In this document: piece by piece, positions 23,379-34,832 of the stretch | Numbering within the stretch: position 1 is the first letter of the stretch | How the letters are laid out: each line of letters opens with the position of its first letter | DNA from: Malania oleifera | Taxonomy: Eukaryota > Streptophyta > Magnoliopsida > Santalales > Ximeniaceae | Direction: 5' to 3' | Assembly (NCBI RefSeq): GCF_029873635.1 | Contig: NC_080422.1 | Location: forward strand, 15,407,936 to 15,471,935 | DNA length: 64,000 bases | The notes under the pieces: generated by a model | Databases searched by the model: none | Told to the model about the DNA's origin: nothing | Seen by the model: the letters and a program-made list of their open reading frames with translations, nothing else | Made by a program: the position numbers and the translations under genes

Positions 23379-24147
23379 AGTCCTCTTTTATTATTTTGCA
23401 ATGACTTGTTTGGTACAAATAAATAAGTGAATTGAGAATAAAAAGGAAAAAAAATTTATATGATAAATATTTAAAAATATGAAGACTAATTTTATTTCAT
23501 TCTATTTCATTTTTACACATTAAAATGTTAAACTATAAACGCATTGTTTAAGATTAAAAAAAATTAAAGATGAGTCCTTAAATGACTAACATTAAACAAA
23601 AAGTTATTATTGAATCATCAATACCAATTTGATTGCCCCAATTTATCTATATCTTTTGACTACTGTTCATTCATCTAACCATAGAAACGTTTCTTTTGGT
23701 TATGTTGACTTTGAATTCGCATCACTTAATTTTTACTTCTTCAACAGGCCAAAGAAAGACCCATCATTCACTTGGCATTCAAACATCTCTTATGCGATAT
23801 ATCAAATATTAAAGTGTGAAATATATGTGGACCCTAATTGATTAGTTGGCATTATTTTATTGATCAAAGAAAGTTGAGAGGAGAACTAATCTTTTTTCAA
23901 AAAAATGACACTAGGTTTGGAGAACATCGGATTTGAATGACACAGATTTGAATCTGTGTCGCATTTAGATAAAGTGCAATATAAAATTATATGAAATTTT
24001 TTTAAAGTTCGCTCATATTGCACAAGAAAATTAATCTCTCTCTCTAGGCAAAAAAATATTTATAAAAAGAAAGAAAAAGAAAGAAAAAACTAAAGTAGGG
24101 GCATGATAGCTGAAACATACAAAAGCCAAATATAATAAGTAGGCCAT
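23379..24147. other. Intergenic, upstream region of the FLZ gene
   Basis: No coding signal. It contains a perfect inverted repeat with 10-base arms (23939-23960) about 200 bases upstream of the gene's TATA box, and purine-rich GAAA runs near 24070. Confidence 0.5.
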
Positions 24148-24153
24148 ATGCCC

Positions 24154-24160
24154 TATATAT
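24154..24160 (+). promoter_or_regulatory. Likely TATA box of the FLZ gene
   Basis: TATATAT in CCCTATATATTGG, about 40 bases before a GA-rich 5' leader. Confidence 0.5.
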
Positions 24161-24192
24161 TGGAGGGAAACCAACCCAACCAATTTCAACAA

Positions 24193-24197
<5 letters not shown>

Positions 24198-24232
<35 letters not shown>
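24198..24232. repeat. (GA)n microsatellite in the FLZ 5' leader
   Basis: About 17 GA units in the presumed 5' untranslated exon. GA-rich leaders are common in plant genes. Confidence 0.9.
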
Positions 24233-24239
<7 letters not shown>

Positions 24240-24358
24240 AGAAGGCTCAGAGTGCCACCCTGCTTCGTTGATTTTGAAGAGAGAGAGTGAGAGAGTTGTA
24301 CAAGAGAGCGAAGTTTTGAACATTGTCAACATCTATGTAGCTTGTACTGCATTTGGAT

Positions 24359-24469
24359 ATGGATATCAGTACTGCCTCACCCGTGAAGTTTTCACGGGAG
24401 AAACCCAGCTGGGTTTTCCATTCTTTCCCGTGTTCTCTTTCCTTCCGTCGATTCAACTGTTCCTTCTGA
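24359..24469 (+). other. Upstream ORF of 36 codons in the FLZ leader
   Basis: ATG at 24359 to TGA at 24467-24469, in the presumed first exon. A minimal ATG-TAG pair also lies near 24335. If the leader is transcribed as drawn, both would reduce initiation at the main start. Functional meaning is not shown. Confidence 0.35.
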
Positions 24470-24519
24470 TTCGCTTTTGGATGTGGAGCCTTTATAAATT
24501 CAACCAACTCAGAAACCAG

Positions 24520-25210
24520 GTTCATGTTGTTATTATTATTTTTGTTTTTTGCTTTCTTGATGAACTCTTTCAGAATTGTTTTTTTTTTTTTTTTTTTTCA
24601 TATATTGATTTTGAATACTTTTTTGCTGCATTGAACGATGGGAAATTTGAATTTGTCTCAACGAGCTTTTGTTCCCATTTTACTTTTTCTTCGCCTATGC
24701 ATGTTTACTATGTCTACGGCCTACGGGATTTCCTCATTAGATCATTGGATTCTCGGTTCTGTAATTAGTTTTGGGACAATCAATTGCTTGTCAGTTTCTC
24801 CATACATGATTTTTTATGATCTGATCCATTTTTCGAACATTTAAAGAAACTTTCCAATAAGAGTTCTTCGTATTAAATTAGAATCAGTACTCTCTCTGTT
24901 GAAGCTTCAGTGCTTCATAAATGTCTCATTGAAGCTTCTCTTAATTATTTGGAGTTTTCTGTACAGGATTTGTTCAATTAAATGATCATCTGGGTACCTT
25001 TTAATACCGATCGCCCATCCATGCAAGCTCCATCTCTACTTCTTTCTCAATGCTTATTAGAGGATTCCAATTGGGGTTTGTAAAATCCATGATTTGCCTT
25101 TTCATTTCTGTGCCTCGTGAATTGTTCGTAACTTTTGATCGATTCTGATAAATTTTATGCATAATGTCATGTGCTGATATTTTCAAACTCGATGCAGTGA
25201 GGACTTGCAG
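24520..25210 (+). other. Putative 5' leader intron of the FLZ gene
   Basis: Donor AACCAG|GTTCATG at 24520 and acceptor GACTTGCAG ending at 25210, with T-rich sequence between. An intron in the 5' leader just before the start codon is usual in this gene family. The boundaries are read from consensus only. Confidence 0.5.
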
Positions 25211-25288
25211 GTTTTTTTCCTTCAAGAGGTTTGAGATTTTCCAAAATTGGTGAGGAAGAGGAGCAAATCAGAACAGAAAGATAAGTAC

Positions 25289-26636
25289 ATGGGTAATCAA
25301 ATAGCTGGTTTTGGTTATTCAGACACCTGTTACCAATCTGATAAATTGTCCCAGAGACATGGAAGCATCTCATTTTTCGGCATCACTGGTTTGTTAGTAT
25401 GGTTTAGTAGTAAGGTCCCATCGGATTTGGACTCAGTTAGAAGCCCTACTTCCCTGCATTTTACCTTTTTATCAAACCTCAGCAATCCTTTTATTAGTTT
25501 TAGGTCACAAAGATCACCATCCCAAAGCTCTAGTAAGAGATGGAATTGCAGTAAGGTTGGCCTTAGCATCATAGATTCACTTACCGATGAAACCGAGCCA
25601 CTCATTGAAGCTCTTGATATGTCTGAGAGTAAAACTACACTCATCAGACCTCAATATAAGATTAGCATCCACAATTCCTCGAGCCATTTCTATGAGTCAT
25701 TAGATTCGTCTGCCAAAACCAATTTGCTACCTAAGAACACCAAGATTTCATCACATTCCCAGCCCAATTCTCCCAAATCTCAGTTGGATAGCTCTGATGT
25801 TGTGTTTAAAATTGGGGAAATGCAATTAAAATATGAACCGCTGTTGGATTTCTGCAACCATTCATCCCCACCAACCATATTTTTCCAGAACCCCAATTGG
25901 AGTCCCAAAAATTTTTGTTCAGATAATAGTACGAGTACTACCACGATGAATCTGCATGATCAGCTATTTGATGGAGACTTAGACTGTTCTTTGAGTACCA
26001 AACAGAGTTCAGTCCTTACACACACTGGCTCTGGCCATAGTTTTGTGGGTTCCTTCTCCAAAAGTGAAATGCAGCTTTCTGAGGATTATACTTGTATAAT
26101 TTCCCATGGTCCAAATCCTAAAACAACCCATATTTTTGGTGACTATATTTTAAATTATCCCACAGATGAGGTAACCAATTTTGACGAGAAGAAAGGATAT
26201 GAGAATAAATTGCCTCAGGCAGCAAAACTCACTTATGGTTCAACACCTGATCCCTCTGACAACGTTTTGAGCTTCTGTTACTCATGCAAGAAGAAAATGG
26301 AAGAGAGGAAAGACATTTACATGCACAGGTTAGATGTCCTAACATCTCCTTTCCTCTGTTCGTGTCACACATTAGTTTACTTGTTGAGGCTTGATCATAT
26401 TATGTTTTCTTAAATGTTCACCTCCCATACCTTGCAGTGGCAACAAAGCATTTTGCAGCTCTAAATGCTGCTCTGAGGAGACCTTTGTTGATGAAGGAAA
26501 GGAGAAATCTGCAAATGATTCCTCTGCAAGCTCACCTAAATCAAGCTGCCACGAGGATATTGTCTTTATGGGAATGCCTGCTGTTACATACGCAGGCCGA
26601 AAAGTGAATTCCCCAGGCTCCTGTGCCCGTGATTGA
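25289..26636 (+). CDS. FCS-like zinc finger (FLZ/DUF581) protein, two coding exons
   Basis: Exons 25289-26328 and 26438-26636 join to 412 codons; the 109-base intron has GT (26329) and AG (26437) ends and lies inside the zinc-finger coding region. The C-terminal FLZ domain is clear: C330-Y-S-C333, the KDIYM stretch, then AFC353SSKC357 and SEE, giving four zinc ligands. FLZ proteins are known as plant adaptors that bind SnRK1 kinase subunits in energy and stress signalling; this role is inferred from the family. The N-terminal part keeps family phrases (SVRSPTS, CSKVGLSIIDSL). In relatives the protein starts with a basic MLRKRSRS-like segment. Here that segment is present (VRKRSKS from 25250) but its first codon is TTG at 25247, so the first in-frame ATG is 25289, 14 codons later. 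The frame is otherwise intact and probably functional. Confidence 0.88.
26329..26437 (+). other. Intron of the FLZ gene
   Basis: CACAG|GTTAGATG to CCTTGCAG|TGG. The splice joins codon AG|T (Ser) and restores the continuous FLZ domain. An in-frame stop downstream of the donor supports removal of this segment. Confidence 0.9.
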
Positions 26637-29141
26637 TGAAATCATCCCAAGGTTGAATGCCAGATGCTCGGATAACCTGTTCATGACGAGTTGTTCATTT
26701 GGTTTTTTACCAGCCAGGGATGATCACAACAAGCTTTCTCATTTGCTAAATTGTGTATCAACTTTCATGGTATTGGTGGGTCATGCATAGCAACGAGCAA
26801 TAGCATAGAGTTCTTTTACAGTTTAGACTTGCAAATAGTCTTGAACTGTCATCTTATAGTTTAGTTACTGAGTAATAGTGGTTGCAACAGCCCCTAGCAT
26901 CATTTTTCCTTCTCCCCCTTCACCATTTTACTCTTGGCAAGCTTTTGTAGCAACCTGTGACTGCGATAAGCTAAATTTTGAGTATATCATATGGTTTTTC
27001 TAGTGATCTATTCTCTGCAATTGCCAACTCCCCATCTCCCTCACCCCCGCACCCCAAAAAAAAAAAAAAATTCTTAAGATTCCATAAACTAAACAATGGA
27101 TGAGACTCTGAAATTTTGCTTCTAGATTCAACAGGATCATAACTTCTTCATGAATGGCGAAGCTTGTCATTAATTCACTTTGCCAATCTCTTAGGCGACT
27201 TTTAATTTCATAAGAATGAAAATAACCAATACTTGATTTACTTGAATTATTGATAATATGCAGAAAGTATGACCACCTTCTTGCCATAGAGAGAAGATAT
27301 GGTTATGGGAAGGATCATAACATTGAAATGGATATGTATGAGGTTAATGTTTCCATCATCTTGTTCAAAATGATTAAAAGCAGCTGAGGTTTGAAGCCTC
27401 TAGGTATAATCCACAATCTTCCATCTATTACCCTCCTTGTTTGTAGTAGTCATGCTTAACTCGAGTCTTTGTGTTCTAATCGTATTTGGAGCTCAAAATT
27501 CGCAACTCAATCAAGCTATGTCAACAATTGTATATAACAACTTGTTAGCCTGTCAAGCACGTTCATGATATTATGCTTACCTATGACTACTTGCCTTGTA
27601 CACATAGAATGGGTAACCATCATATGAATACTAGTGTAGGTTTTATTCTTTGAGTCAGATAATGCCTTAAAGTATGACTCTTTAGTCACATTGATGATTA
27701 CTAGTGATAGAGTAAAAATAACACAGAAAATTCTTCAAGGGAGCATAATGTTTATCAATCATTATAAAACTTGCTAACTACTATAAATTTGTTTAATCTA
27801 CATGCTTCCCTTGCTAAACAGACGTTACCTATGAAGATCTGATCAATGAATGTGTTACTTTATAATTTACTGTGTGCCTCTTGTTTGCTTTCATGGTTGC
27901 TTACTATTTCCACTTTATTTGTTTTCAATGATGTGAACTTATAGATATGTTGAAACTGTGATTCACTTTTGGTTAACTAGTTAATCTAGTGTGTCACAAC
28001 TAGTATAGCATGACCTTCACAAGGTGTGAAGTGTTTGACTTGTAACAGTTGCTATTAGAATTTGATTAATTGCTTCGTAATTTGGTTACTTTGAATTGTA
28101 AAATTGTGTGAAGCATTGGTAGGAGAACCATGATACGCACTAACACCATTAATGTGCTCAAAGCACAAGTTGAGACTCCCAAGTAGCCATAGAGATGGCC
28201 GACCTTTTAGGACTCATGGATTCATTGGAGGAATCCCAAAAATAACAGTAGGATTCTATTGAAAATTTGAAGAAAGATTGTTGTGGTATGAAAGACTGCT
28301 ACAAATAGTATCTAACCCGTGGCATGTAGTTATGTTTTATGTTTTTTAGTTTAGAGTGTGCTACTTCTTGGTCGAATTCATCATCAAGATGTCATTTATT
28401 TGAAACGATAGTATAAGAAAGTGTCTCAAGAAACATATGAGGCTTGACCAAATCAATATCAAGGACATCTTTGAAACAATCTTCTAATAAAATGTCAAAA
28501 AATATTTCATGTGCATTTATTATGGTAGTCATGATTGGTTGCTAGTTTTTTAGTTTATGATTGTTATTATTATCACGATTGGTAATCGCTTTTGATGTTA
28601 CTGCTATACTTGATTGTTATGGTTGAAAAAGATTATAATTAAGAACTTCTACTCACATTATATTTTTAGACTTCAAGAGCTTGATCAACAATCGCAAATG
28701 TTGTGCAAGAAAAAAAAAAAAAAAAAAAACCATTAGTAGTGGATGCTTTGCTTCCCTCATGCTCAAAATTTAAGTGTGGTTAATATTATAATTTTATACT
28801 AAGAACATAATGACATTAAACTTAGTTTTTGTTATTAAAATATTTAGAACGCAATGTTCTCTTTTGGTTATGGTATGGTACTACTCTTGATTAATTTCAT
28901 TTTTACTGAATTATATTTATCCAACAACTTCTAAGATTTTATAGTCAACTGAAGAGTAAATATTTGAGAAATAAAATTTTCAATTATATTATAAATATAA
29001 AAAATAAATATATAAAGAATTAATTATATTAAAAAAAATTATTGTTGATGCATCAAAGAGTAGAATTTAGTATCAATGTTTTCTCTTTTTAGACGCCAAA
29101 CATTAGTAAAATAAAATTTTAACAAAAATGAATTATATATG
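26637..29141. other. 3' flank of the FLZ gene and AT-rich intergenic DNA
   Basis: The first few hundred bases are presumably the FLZ 3' untranslated region; no single polyadenylation signal stands out. The rest has no coding signal and no recognised repeat, apart from A-runs at about 27055-27070 and 28709-28729. Confidence 0.5.
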
Positions 29142-29575
29142 TTTTTTTTTTTTAAATAAGGAGGTCTATTTATTTATTAATATGTCATCACTTTTGGCAA
29201 AGGAATACAATTATTACAAGACAAACATTGAGAGATTACAGATAAAAAAATTAAAGGTTTCCCAAAAATAACACCAACAACCAATCAAAACAGGATTACA
29301 AATTTAAACAAAATTAAATAAGAAACAAATCTTAAAAGACCTATCAAAAATAATAATATAAAATCAAATCAAATCAAATCAACAAATCAAAAAATATAAA
29401 CCTACCAAATAAAAATCAAGAGGTTGAACTAATGACGAAAGGAAGTGAGACCCAACCTATCCATCCAAAGTATACCTTTCAAAGAACATGGTAAAAGATG
29501 TTTTTTGTAGATGATATTGTTTCTCATTTCTCCTTCTCACGCGAGAAAATCAGTCGCACTATTGTCTTCCCTATA

Positions 29576-29940
29576 TTAATGGATCACCATAAAGTTCGCT
29601 TCTTTTAACTCCGCCACGAGGTCCTCCCAAAAATTCCAAAGATACCACAAGGTGCATCTACCTTTCCAATCAATAACAATTCGCGAGTCACTTTCAATAA
29701 TCACATTAAAATAATGAAATTGTTTGCATAAACAAATTCCTTCCAGAATTGCTTTTAGTTTCGCACTATTGTTCGTACCATTGTCAAAATGGCTTGAAAA
29801 AGCTACTTTTACCATGTCATGGCAGTCCCGAATAATTCTTCCACCTCCTGAAGTACCCGGATTGCCCTTATAGCTCCCATCACAATTAAGTTTTATCCAC
29901 CCTACTGGGGGTTTAACCCACGAAATAATTTTTCTAGGCT
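29576..29940 (-). pseudogene. RNase H domain of the LINE
   Basis: On the minus strand the frame opens above 29815 with PPVGWIKLNCDGSYKGNPG and SGGGRIIRDC, then MVKVAFSSHFDNGTNNSAKL, AILEGICLC and IIESDSRIVIDW. These are the landmarks of the plant RVT_3/RNase H fold: the first catalytic Asp in NCDGS, Glu-type position in AKLKAILEG (the usual AE pair reads AK) and Asp in ESDS. It would remove RNA from the RNA:DNA hybrid during retrotransposition. Confidence 0.8.
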
Positions 29941-30229
29941 TGGCGCAAACTCCCTAATATTGAATTTGAAACTCTTTCAAAACCTTAATGTCCAATATCT
30001 TCAATTTTCAACAAGAATTGGAGCTCTCAGCTAAGGAACTAATCTAGTATCAAACACTTCTTCATCTCTGATCCGCACTTTGATAAACTCCTTCTATTCT
30101 TGCTTTGCATCTTCGATTCCAAATGCACCACATAATCAAACACGGAATCAAACCAATTAAAATAACTTTAATAGATGATTTTCGAGCATAATGGAACAAG
30201 TTTGCAATTTTGTTTTTTTAGGGAAGGAA

Positions 30230-30440
30230 CCGTTGGAAAGGAATCTTCAACACTATACTAGCCCGACGCCAAACCTCTGAAGCCACCTCGCCTAAAGAAA
30301 GAATGTGATCAGTGTTTTCTTGATTTCTCTGCACGCAGCAATCACAAGTCGAAGCCATCGATATTCCTTTGGTCTGAATTCTATTGTCTACTGTCAAGCA
30401 TCTAAACCAGGTTTTCTATAAACACATTGAGATTCTTCTA
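30230..30440 (-). pseudogene. zf-RVT region of the LINE ORF2
   Basis: The minus-strand translation includes TWFRCLTVDNRIQTKG, CDCCVQRNQENTDHILSLG and EVWRRASIVL, the Cys/His-containing segment between RT and RNase H in plant LINE ORF2 proteins. Stops lie on both sides. Confidence 0.6.
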
Positions 30441-30768
30441 GACAATAAAGAATGTCAAAACCAGTCATTCCACTCAAAATTATCACTTCTTCTCCTCACT
30501 GCCTCCCATGTCGTTTTTGTAGAGAACATGCTATCAGGGGTAGGCTTCCAAATGAATATATCCTGACCAATTTTACCAACTGGCACATTATGCAAGATTT
30601 CTATTGTTCTATCGGCTCCAACCAATTCCATTAATAAATTAGAGTTCCAGTTGTTATTCAGCCAGCAATCCTTAATACACAGTTTTTTGTTCGAAATATC
30701 CTCAGTGCGTACAGCTGACGAGCTTGATGTAAGCCACTTATCAAACCAAAAAGAAGAGTTCCCACCTC

Positions 30769-31177
30769 GCCCCCACGAGCATGGCGCGGTGGAAAAGTAT
30801 CAGCACATAAGGAGCATCGGGGGTTCAATTCCAAGTAGATACATTCACAGAGCCAGCGGTACCTGTGGATGATGAAAATTTACTTTGTGAGCCAGTGGGA
30901 ACCGTAGATGGTGAGCATTCGCTCTGTGAGCTAGCGGGGACCATGGATGGTGAGAATTCTCTGTGAGCCAATAGGGACCGTGGATTGTAATGGAGATGTG
31001 TCTCAGTGGTCGAGTTGACCGAATGTCCAACTGATGCATGAAAGTCGTGTCCGTATTTCGGACTTTACTTGATTAACGAGACCTAAGAGGAGGATACTGA
31101 TCCATAGGTTTGGTGTCACACCAGGAGGTTCGAAGGGCTTGTTGATGGGTCGAGTTCCTATGTAATCAAAAAAAAAA
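30769..31177 (+). mobile_element. tRNA-derived SINE, copy 2, target duplication of 12 bases
   Basis: It begins GCCCCCACGAGCATGGCGCGG with box A-like TGGCGCGGTGG (30782-30792) and box B GGTTCAATTCC (30822-30832). Four imperfect 36-base units follow (about 30848-30985), then a unique 3' part and an A-run (31168-31178). The flanks AGTTCCCACCTC (30757-30768) and AGTTCCTACCTC (31178-31189) differ at one base and are the target duplication. It sits in the LINE remnant and matches copy 1 at 22971-23378. Confidence 0.9.
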
Positions 31178-31400
31178 AGTTCCTACCTCTCACCAAAATT
31201 TTAACATTATCCATAACTTCCGAAACAATAGCCATCATTGATTTCTAGAACCAAGAGTCATTTGGCCACCAAAATTACATATGTTGCATTTTACAAATAA
31301 ACTTTATCCACATGTGGTGCATTTGACTATATTTCCATTTAAAATAATAAGGAGAAGTTGGTCTACCAACAAAAAGTTGTTGAAACTATATAACTCCAAA

Positions 31401-34400
31401 GCATTTAAAAACTACCCCCAAATGTGTCCAAAAGTATAAGAAGTATTAGGATATATTTTTAAAGAATATAATTTTTATTTTTTGAGATACATGCATTGGC
31501 TCGTTATAACATCTAATATAATAGCTTAAGTGTTTTCTCTGTTAGGCAGTTGTTAGGTTCGATTTTTTTTTTTCCAACCTGCAAATCCTACCTCAATAAT
31601 CTTTTTCTTTCCGGATGTTTTCTTTTTTTGGAGAAACAAAGTAATACATATTTATGATAATTTGAAAAAAAGACATATTTTGATTTTAATTAAACAGTTA
31701 TTTTACACATTTTCTCACAAACAAAAGCAGCCCATATACTATTTTCCAATGACTTGTTTATATTTAAGTGTTGAAAATTAAAATGTTCTTTTGAAAATGA
31801 TGCATACATGTTTTTACTTTTTCAAGCTAGGACCAAATTTTATTAACAATATTATATAAAATTATGGCTAATCTTATTTAATCATATTAGATTCTATCAT
31901 TCTCATAAAAAACAAGCATTTACACTATTCTCATACCCTCCAAGGACTATTATAAGGTTCTAGTGTCCAAATTTTTTTCGCTTTTTTTTTTTTTCATCAA
32001 CCAAATGTGGATATAGCTTTATTAATTTTAGCAAAAAAAAATTATGAAAATATTATAGTGAAACTGAAATAAAATCTCTTGCGACAAAATTCTACTTGTA
32101 ATAAAACATTGAAACAAAGTAGGCTTCGTAAACTTAATGTCATCACAAAAGATTTAGGTAGTTTTAAAAAAAAAAATTATTACTTCAGTTTACAAATTAA
32201 AATATGGTGAGAATAAAGTAACTGTCCATGTAATAATTTATAAAGTAAAACAATACCATTTCAGGATTAATAACACAAAAAGTTGGTATTATTTTTAGTT
32301 AACCAAAAATATGAAAGAATAAATATTCCAATAGTAAGATTTTTTTAAATGGTCATTTTTTTTTTCTTTTTTGAAATTAGTTGGAATAACTAATATAAAT
32401 TTTAATTCAAAAATTCATCTGCTTTGAAACAACATCATTTTTTTTTATCAATTATAATATCTCATACAATTGGATTTTTTCTTTATTACTGCTCTTTTTT
32501 ATTCCATGAACTAAACATATCCTTGAAGGTCAGATATAAAAATTGATAACAAATTTTAATATTATACAATGCAAATAATTGTTAAAATTTTCTGGGTTAT
32601 TTAATATTTGTATTTTATTACAAACATTTTATAAAAATAGATAACCCACATTTAGGACTTAGGAACCTTTTTAAAAAAAATAACAAACATTTGATTATTT
32701 ATATTTGTTCAATAATTTTACCTGCTCTGTTTGAGGATATGGATTTTCGGACCATGATTTGGATTTGAGTGGATTTGAATAAATTTTAATATAATTTTAT
32801 ATTACATATTATCTAAATTAATACAATTTCAAATCCAAAACTTATACGAACATTATGTTAATCTTACCTTCCTCTAATCTTTTATAGCCTTAAAAGTAAA
32901 ATAGATTATCAAGCAAAAGACACTCAACTTTCTTGAGATTTTAAAAATGTCACAAATCTTCTCTGAAATTTTTAAAAATATTAGAGTCTTGAAGTTTGTG
33001 GAAAAAATAGAAACATGTCATTACAAAACTTGTCTTTTTATAAAATATATAAGAAAATATTTATTTTTTTTTGATAAATTTTAAGAAAAGTCTTTTAAAA
33101 TCTTGAAATTTTAAGGAAGAACTTTTAAATTTTTGAAATCTAGGAAATGTCATTTCCGTCATACCTAGCATGTTTGTGTCTTTTACTCAAAATTATTTGG
33201 CGCAACCTTTCAAGTACAACATAAAATATTGATTAAAAATTAAAATTGTATTATTTGAGTATAATATAACTATAGAATGGAAAAATGTATTAAACAACTT
33301 GTTTAGCTTATAAAAGCATATATTATAAATTTAAGTGGGGACCACTGCCCCTAGGGCAGCCCCTGGTTCTGCCACCTGGCTCTTCAGCAGTTCCTGTAGT
33401 CTTATGGGATAGGTTTCAGGAACAGCTAAGATGATTGCCAGAGCTGATGACATGGCAACATAACAGGCTCAGATTGTGGATAGAAGTGCGCGTTTCATCA
33501 CGTGTCTCCATTTTATTTGGTGCAATTGCTTCGGAAAAAGCGCATGATCCCGCTGACGTGGACCCAATTCGAATGACCCTCAAATCCAAGAAAAATTGCG
33601 AAAATGCCTAAACGCCCCACACCTCGGTTAAAAAAATATATAAAGGTCTTTTTAGTATGATTGTTGTTTTTTATTTTTCATTTCTGTCTTTAAATAGTGA
33701 AAAAATAGATTATTAAAATGTATTTATATGGGTTGTTAATTTTTTATTTTTATTAGTACTTTTTAATTATTTGTCAAAAAATTAAAAATCAAATTTTATG
33801 GATTTCAATTATTCTTACAACTTATTGTTAGAAATTTTAATACCTAAAAATAGTTTTTTAGATTAAATTATTTATTTTATATACGTTTAAATTAAAATTA
33901 AAATTAAATGATCATATAAATTTAAATATAATTAAAATAAAAATATACATAAGTTTTAAAAAATAATAATAAAGTCAATTACAAGACACTTTTACTATTT
34001 TTTAATTGTTACATCTAATAAATTTTTATTGTAAAGTAAATTTTGAAAGTAGGATAATTATAATAAATCTTATTTTTATTATGTCAATTTTTTAAATATG
34101 TATTATTTGTAATTTTATTATTTTAATCATATTTTTATAATGTTTTGATTTGAAGATGAAAATAAGCATTTTTTAATTAAGTTTTTAATTTGTATTAGTT
34201 TTATAAATGTTAAACAAACAGATTGATGGTTTCTAGTTTTAAATTTTTATTTCTAATTTTTTGTTTTTATTTCTAGTTTTTTTTCTTAAATTTTTAACAA
34301 TAATACCAAATAGACCTTCAGTTTATGAGAGTCCCACTTAGTAAAACCTGCATATAGGAGGTGAAGTCAATTGTTTGGAGTAATTTCATTGGTTTGAGAC

Positions 34401-34413
34401 TTTCTTGAAGAAT
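31401..34413. other. AT-rich intergenic DNA with a GC-richer island
   Basis: Mostly AT-rich with no coding signal. 33335-33620 is clearly GC-richer and holds ATCACGTGTC (near 33498) and CTGACGTGGACC (near 33553), ACGT-core motifs of the kind found in plant promoters. No gene is seen downstream before the Gypsy element at 34419. Confidence 0.5.
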
Positions 34414-34647
34414 CATGGTGTAGTGATCCTAAAAAATAAATAAATAAATAAAGTAATTAATTAATAAGAATTATTAATTAAATGATATAATATATTAATA
34501 TATTAATACAAATATTATAATTTTATTTATAATATATTAGCTTTACATCCTGAAGATAGAAGCTTAGGAATTTAAATTGAATTCAATTCAAATCCCCCAA
34601 GAACCAAATTTCTCATCTCTCTCATTCTCTCTTCATCTCTCTCTCCT

Positions 34648-34651
<4 letters not shown>

Positions 34652-34702
<51 letters not shown>
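34652..34702. repeat. (CT)25 microsatellite
   Basis: In the leader of the 5' LTR; its counterpart in the 3' LTR is at 51567-51614. Confidence 0.95.
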
Positions 34703-34705
<3 letters not shown>

Positions 34706-34832
34706 AATTTTTTGGCATTTCTTGGTTAAATTGAAAAACAAATACCATATTCAGGTCTCAGCTTCACTCCTGGACATTTTAACCGGAGTAAATTCGTCAT
34801 TGGGACGTCGTAAGCACCACTTTAGGGTTAAG

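Larger units (their letters stand above)
29142..31400 (-). mobile_element. LINE (L1-type) remnant, 5' truncated, split by a SINE
   Basis: On the minus strand it ends in a poly(A) tail (T-run 29142-29153 on plus), preceded by a 3' region without coding. Upstream are an RNase H domain (29576-29940), a zinc-finger-like RVT region (about 30230-30440) and a 'SSFWFDKWL' stretch near 30745, then further decayed coding sequence to about 31400. The SINE at 30769-31177 interrupts it; the flanks are continuous across the duplication. The left element boundary at 31400 is approximate. No intact frame remains. Confidence 0.75.

Noticed and set aside
24148..24768. A 206-codon open frame with a GA-encoded RE repeat
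   Set aside because: It spans the presumed 5' leader and leader intron of the FLZ gene, starts in a GA microsatellite and has no domain-like content.
30769..30850. A tRNA gene
   Set aside because: Box A and box B are present, but no cloverleaf arms could be paired and the segment is the head of a SINE with tail and target duplication.
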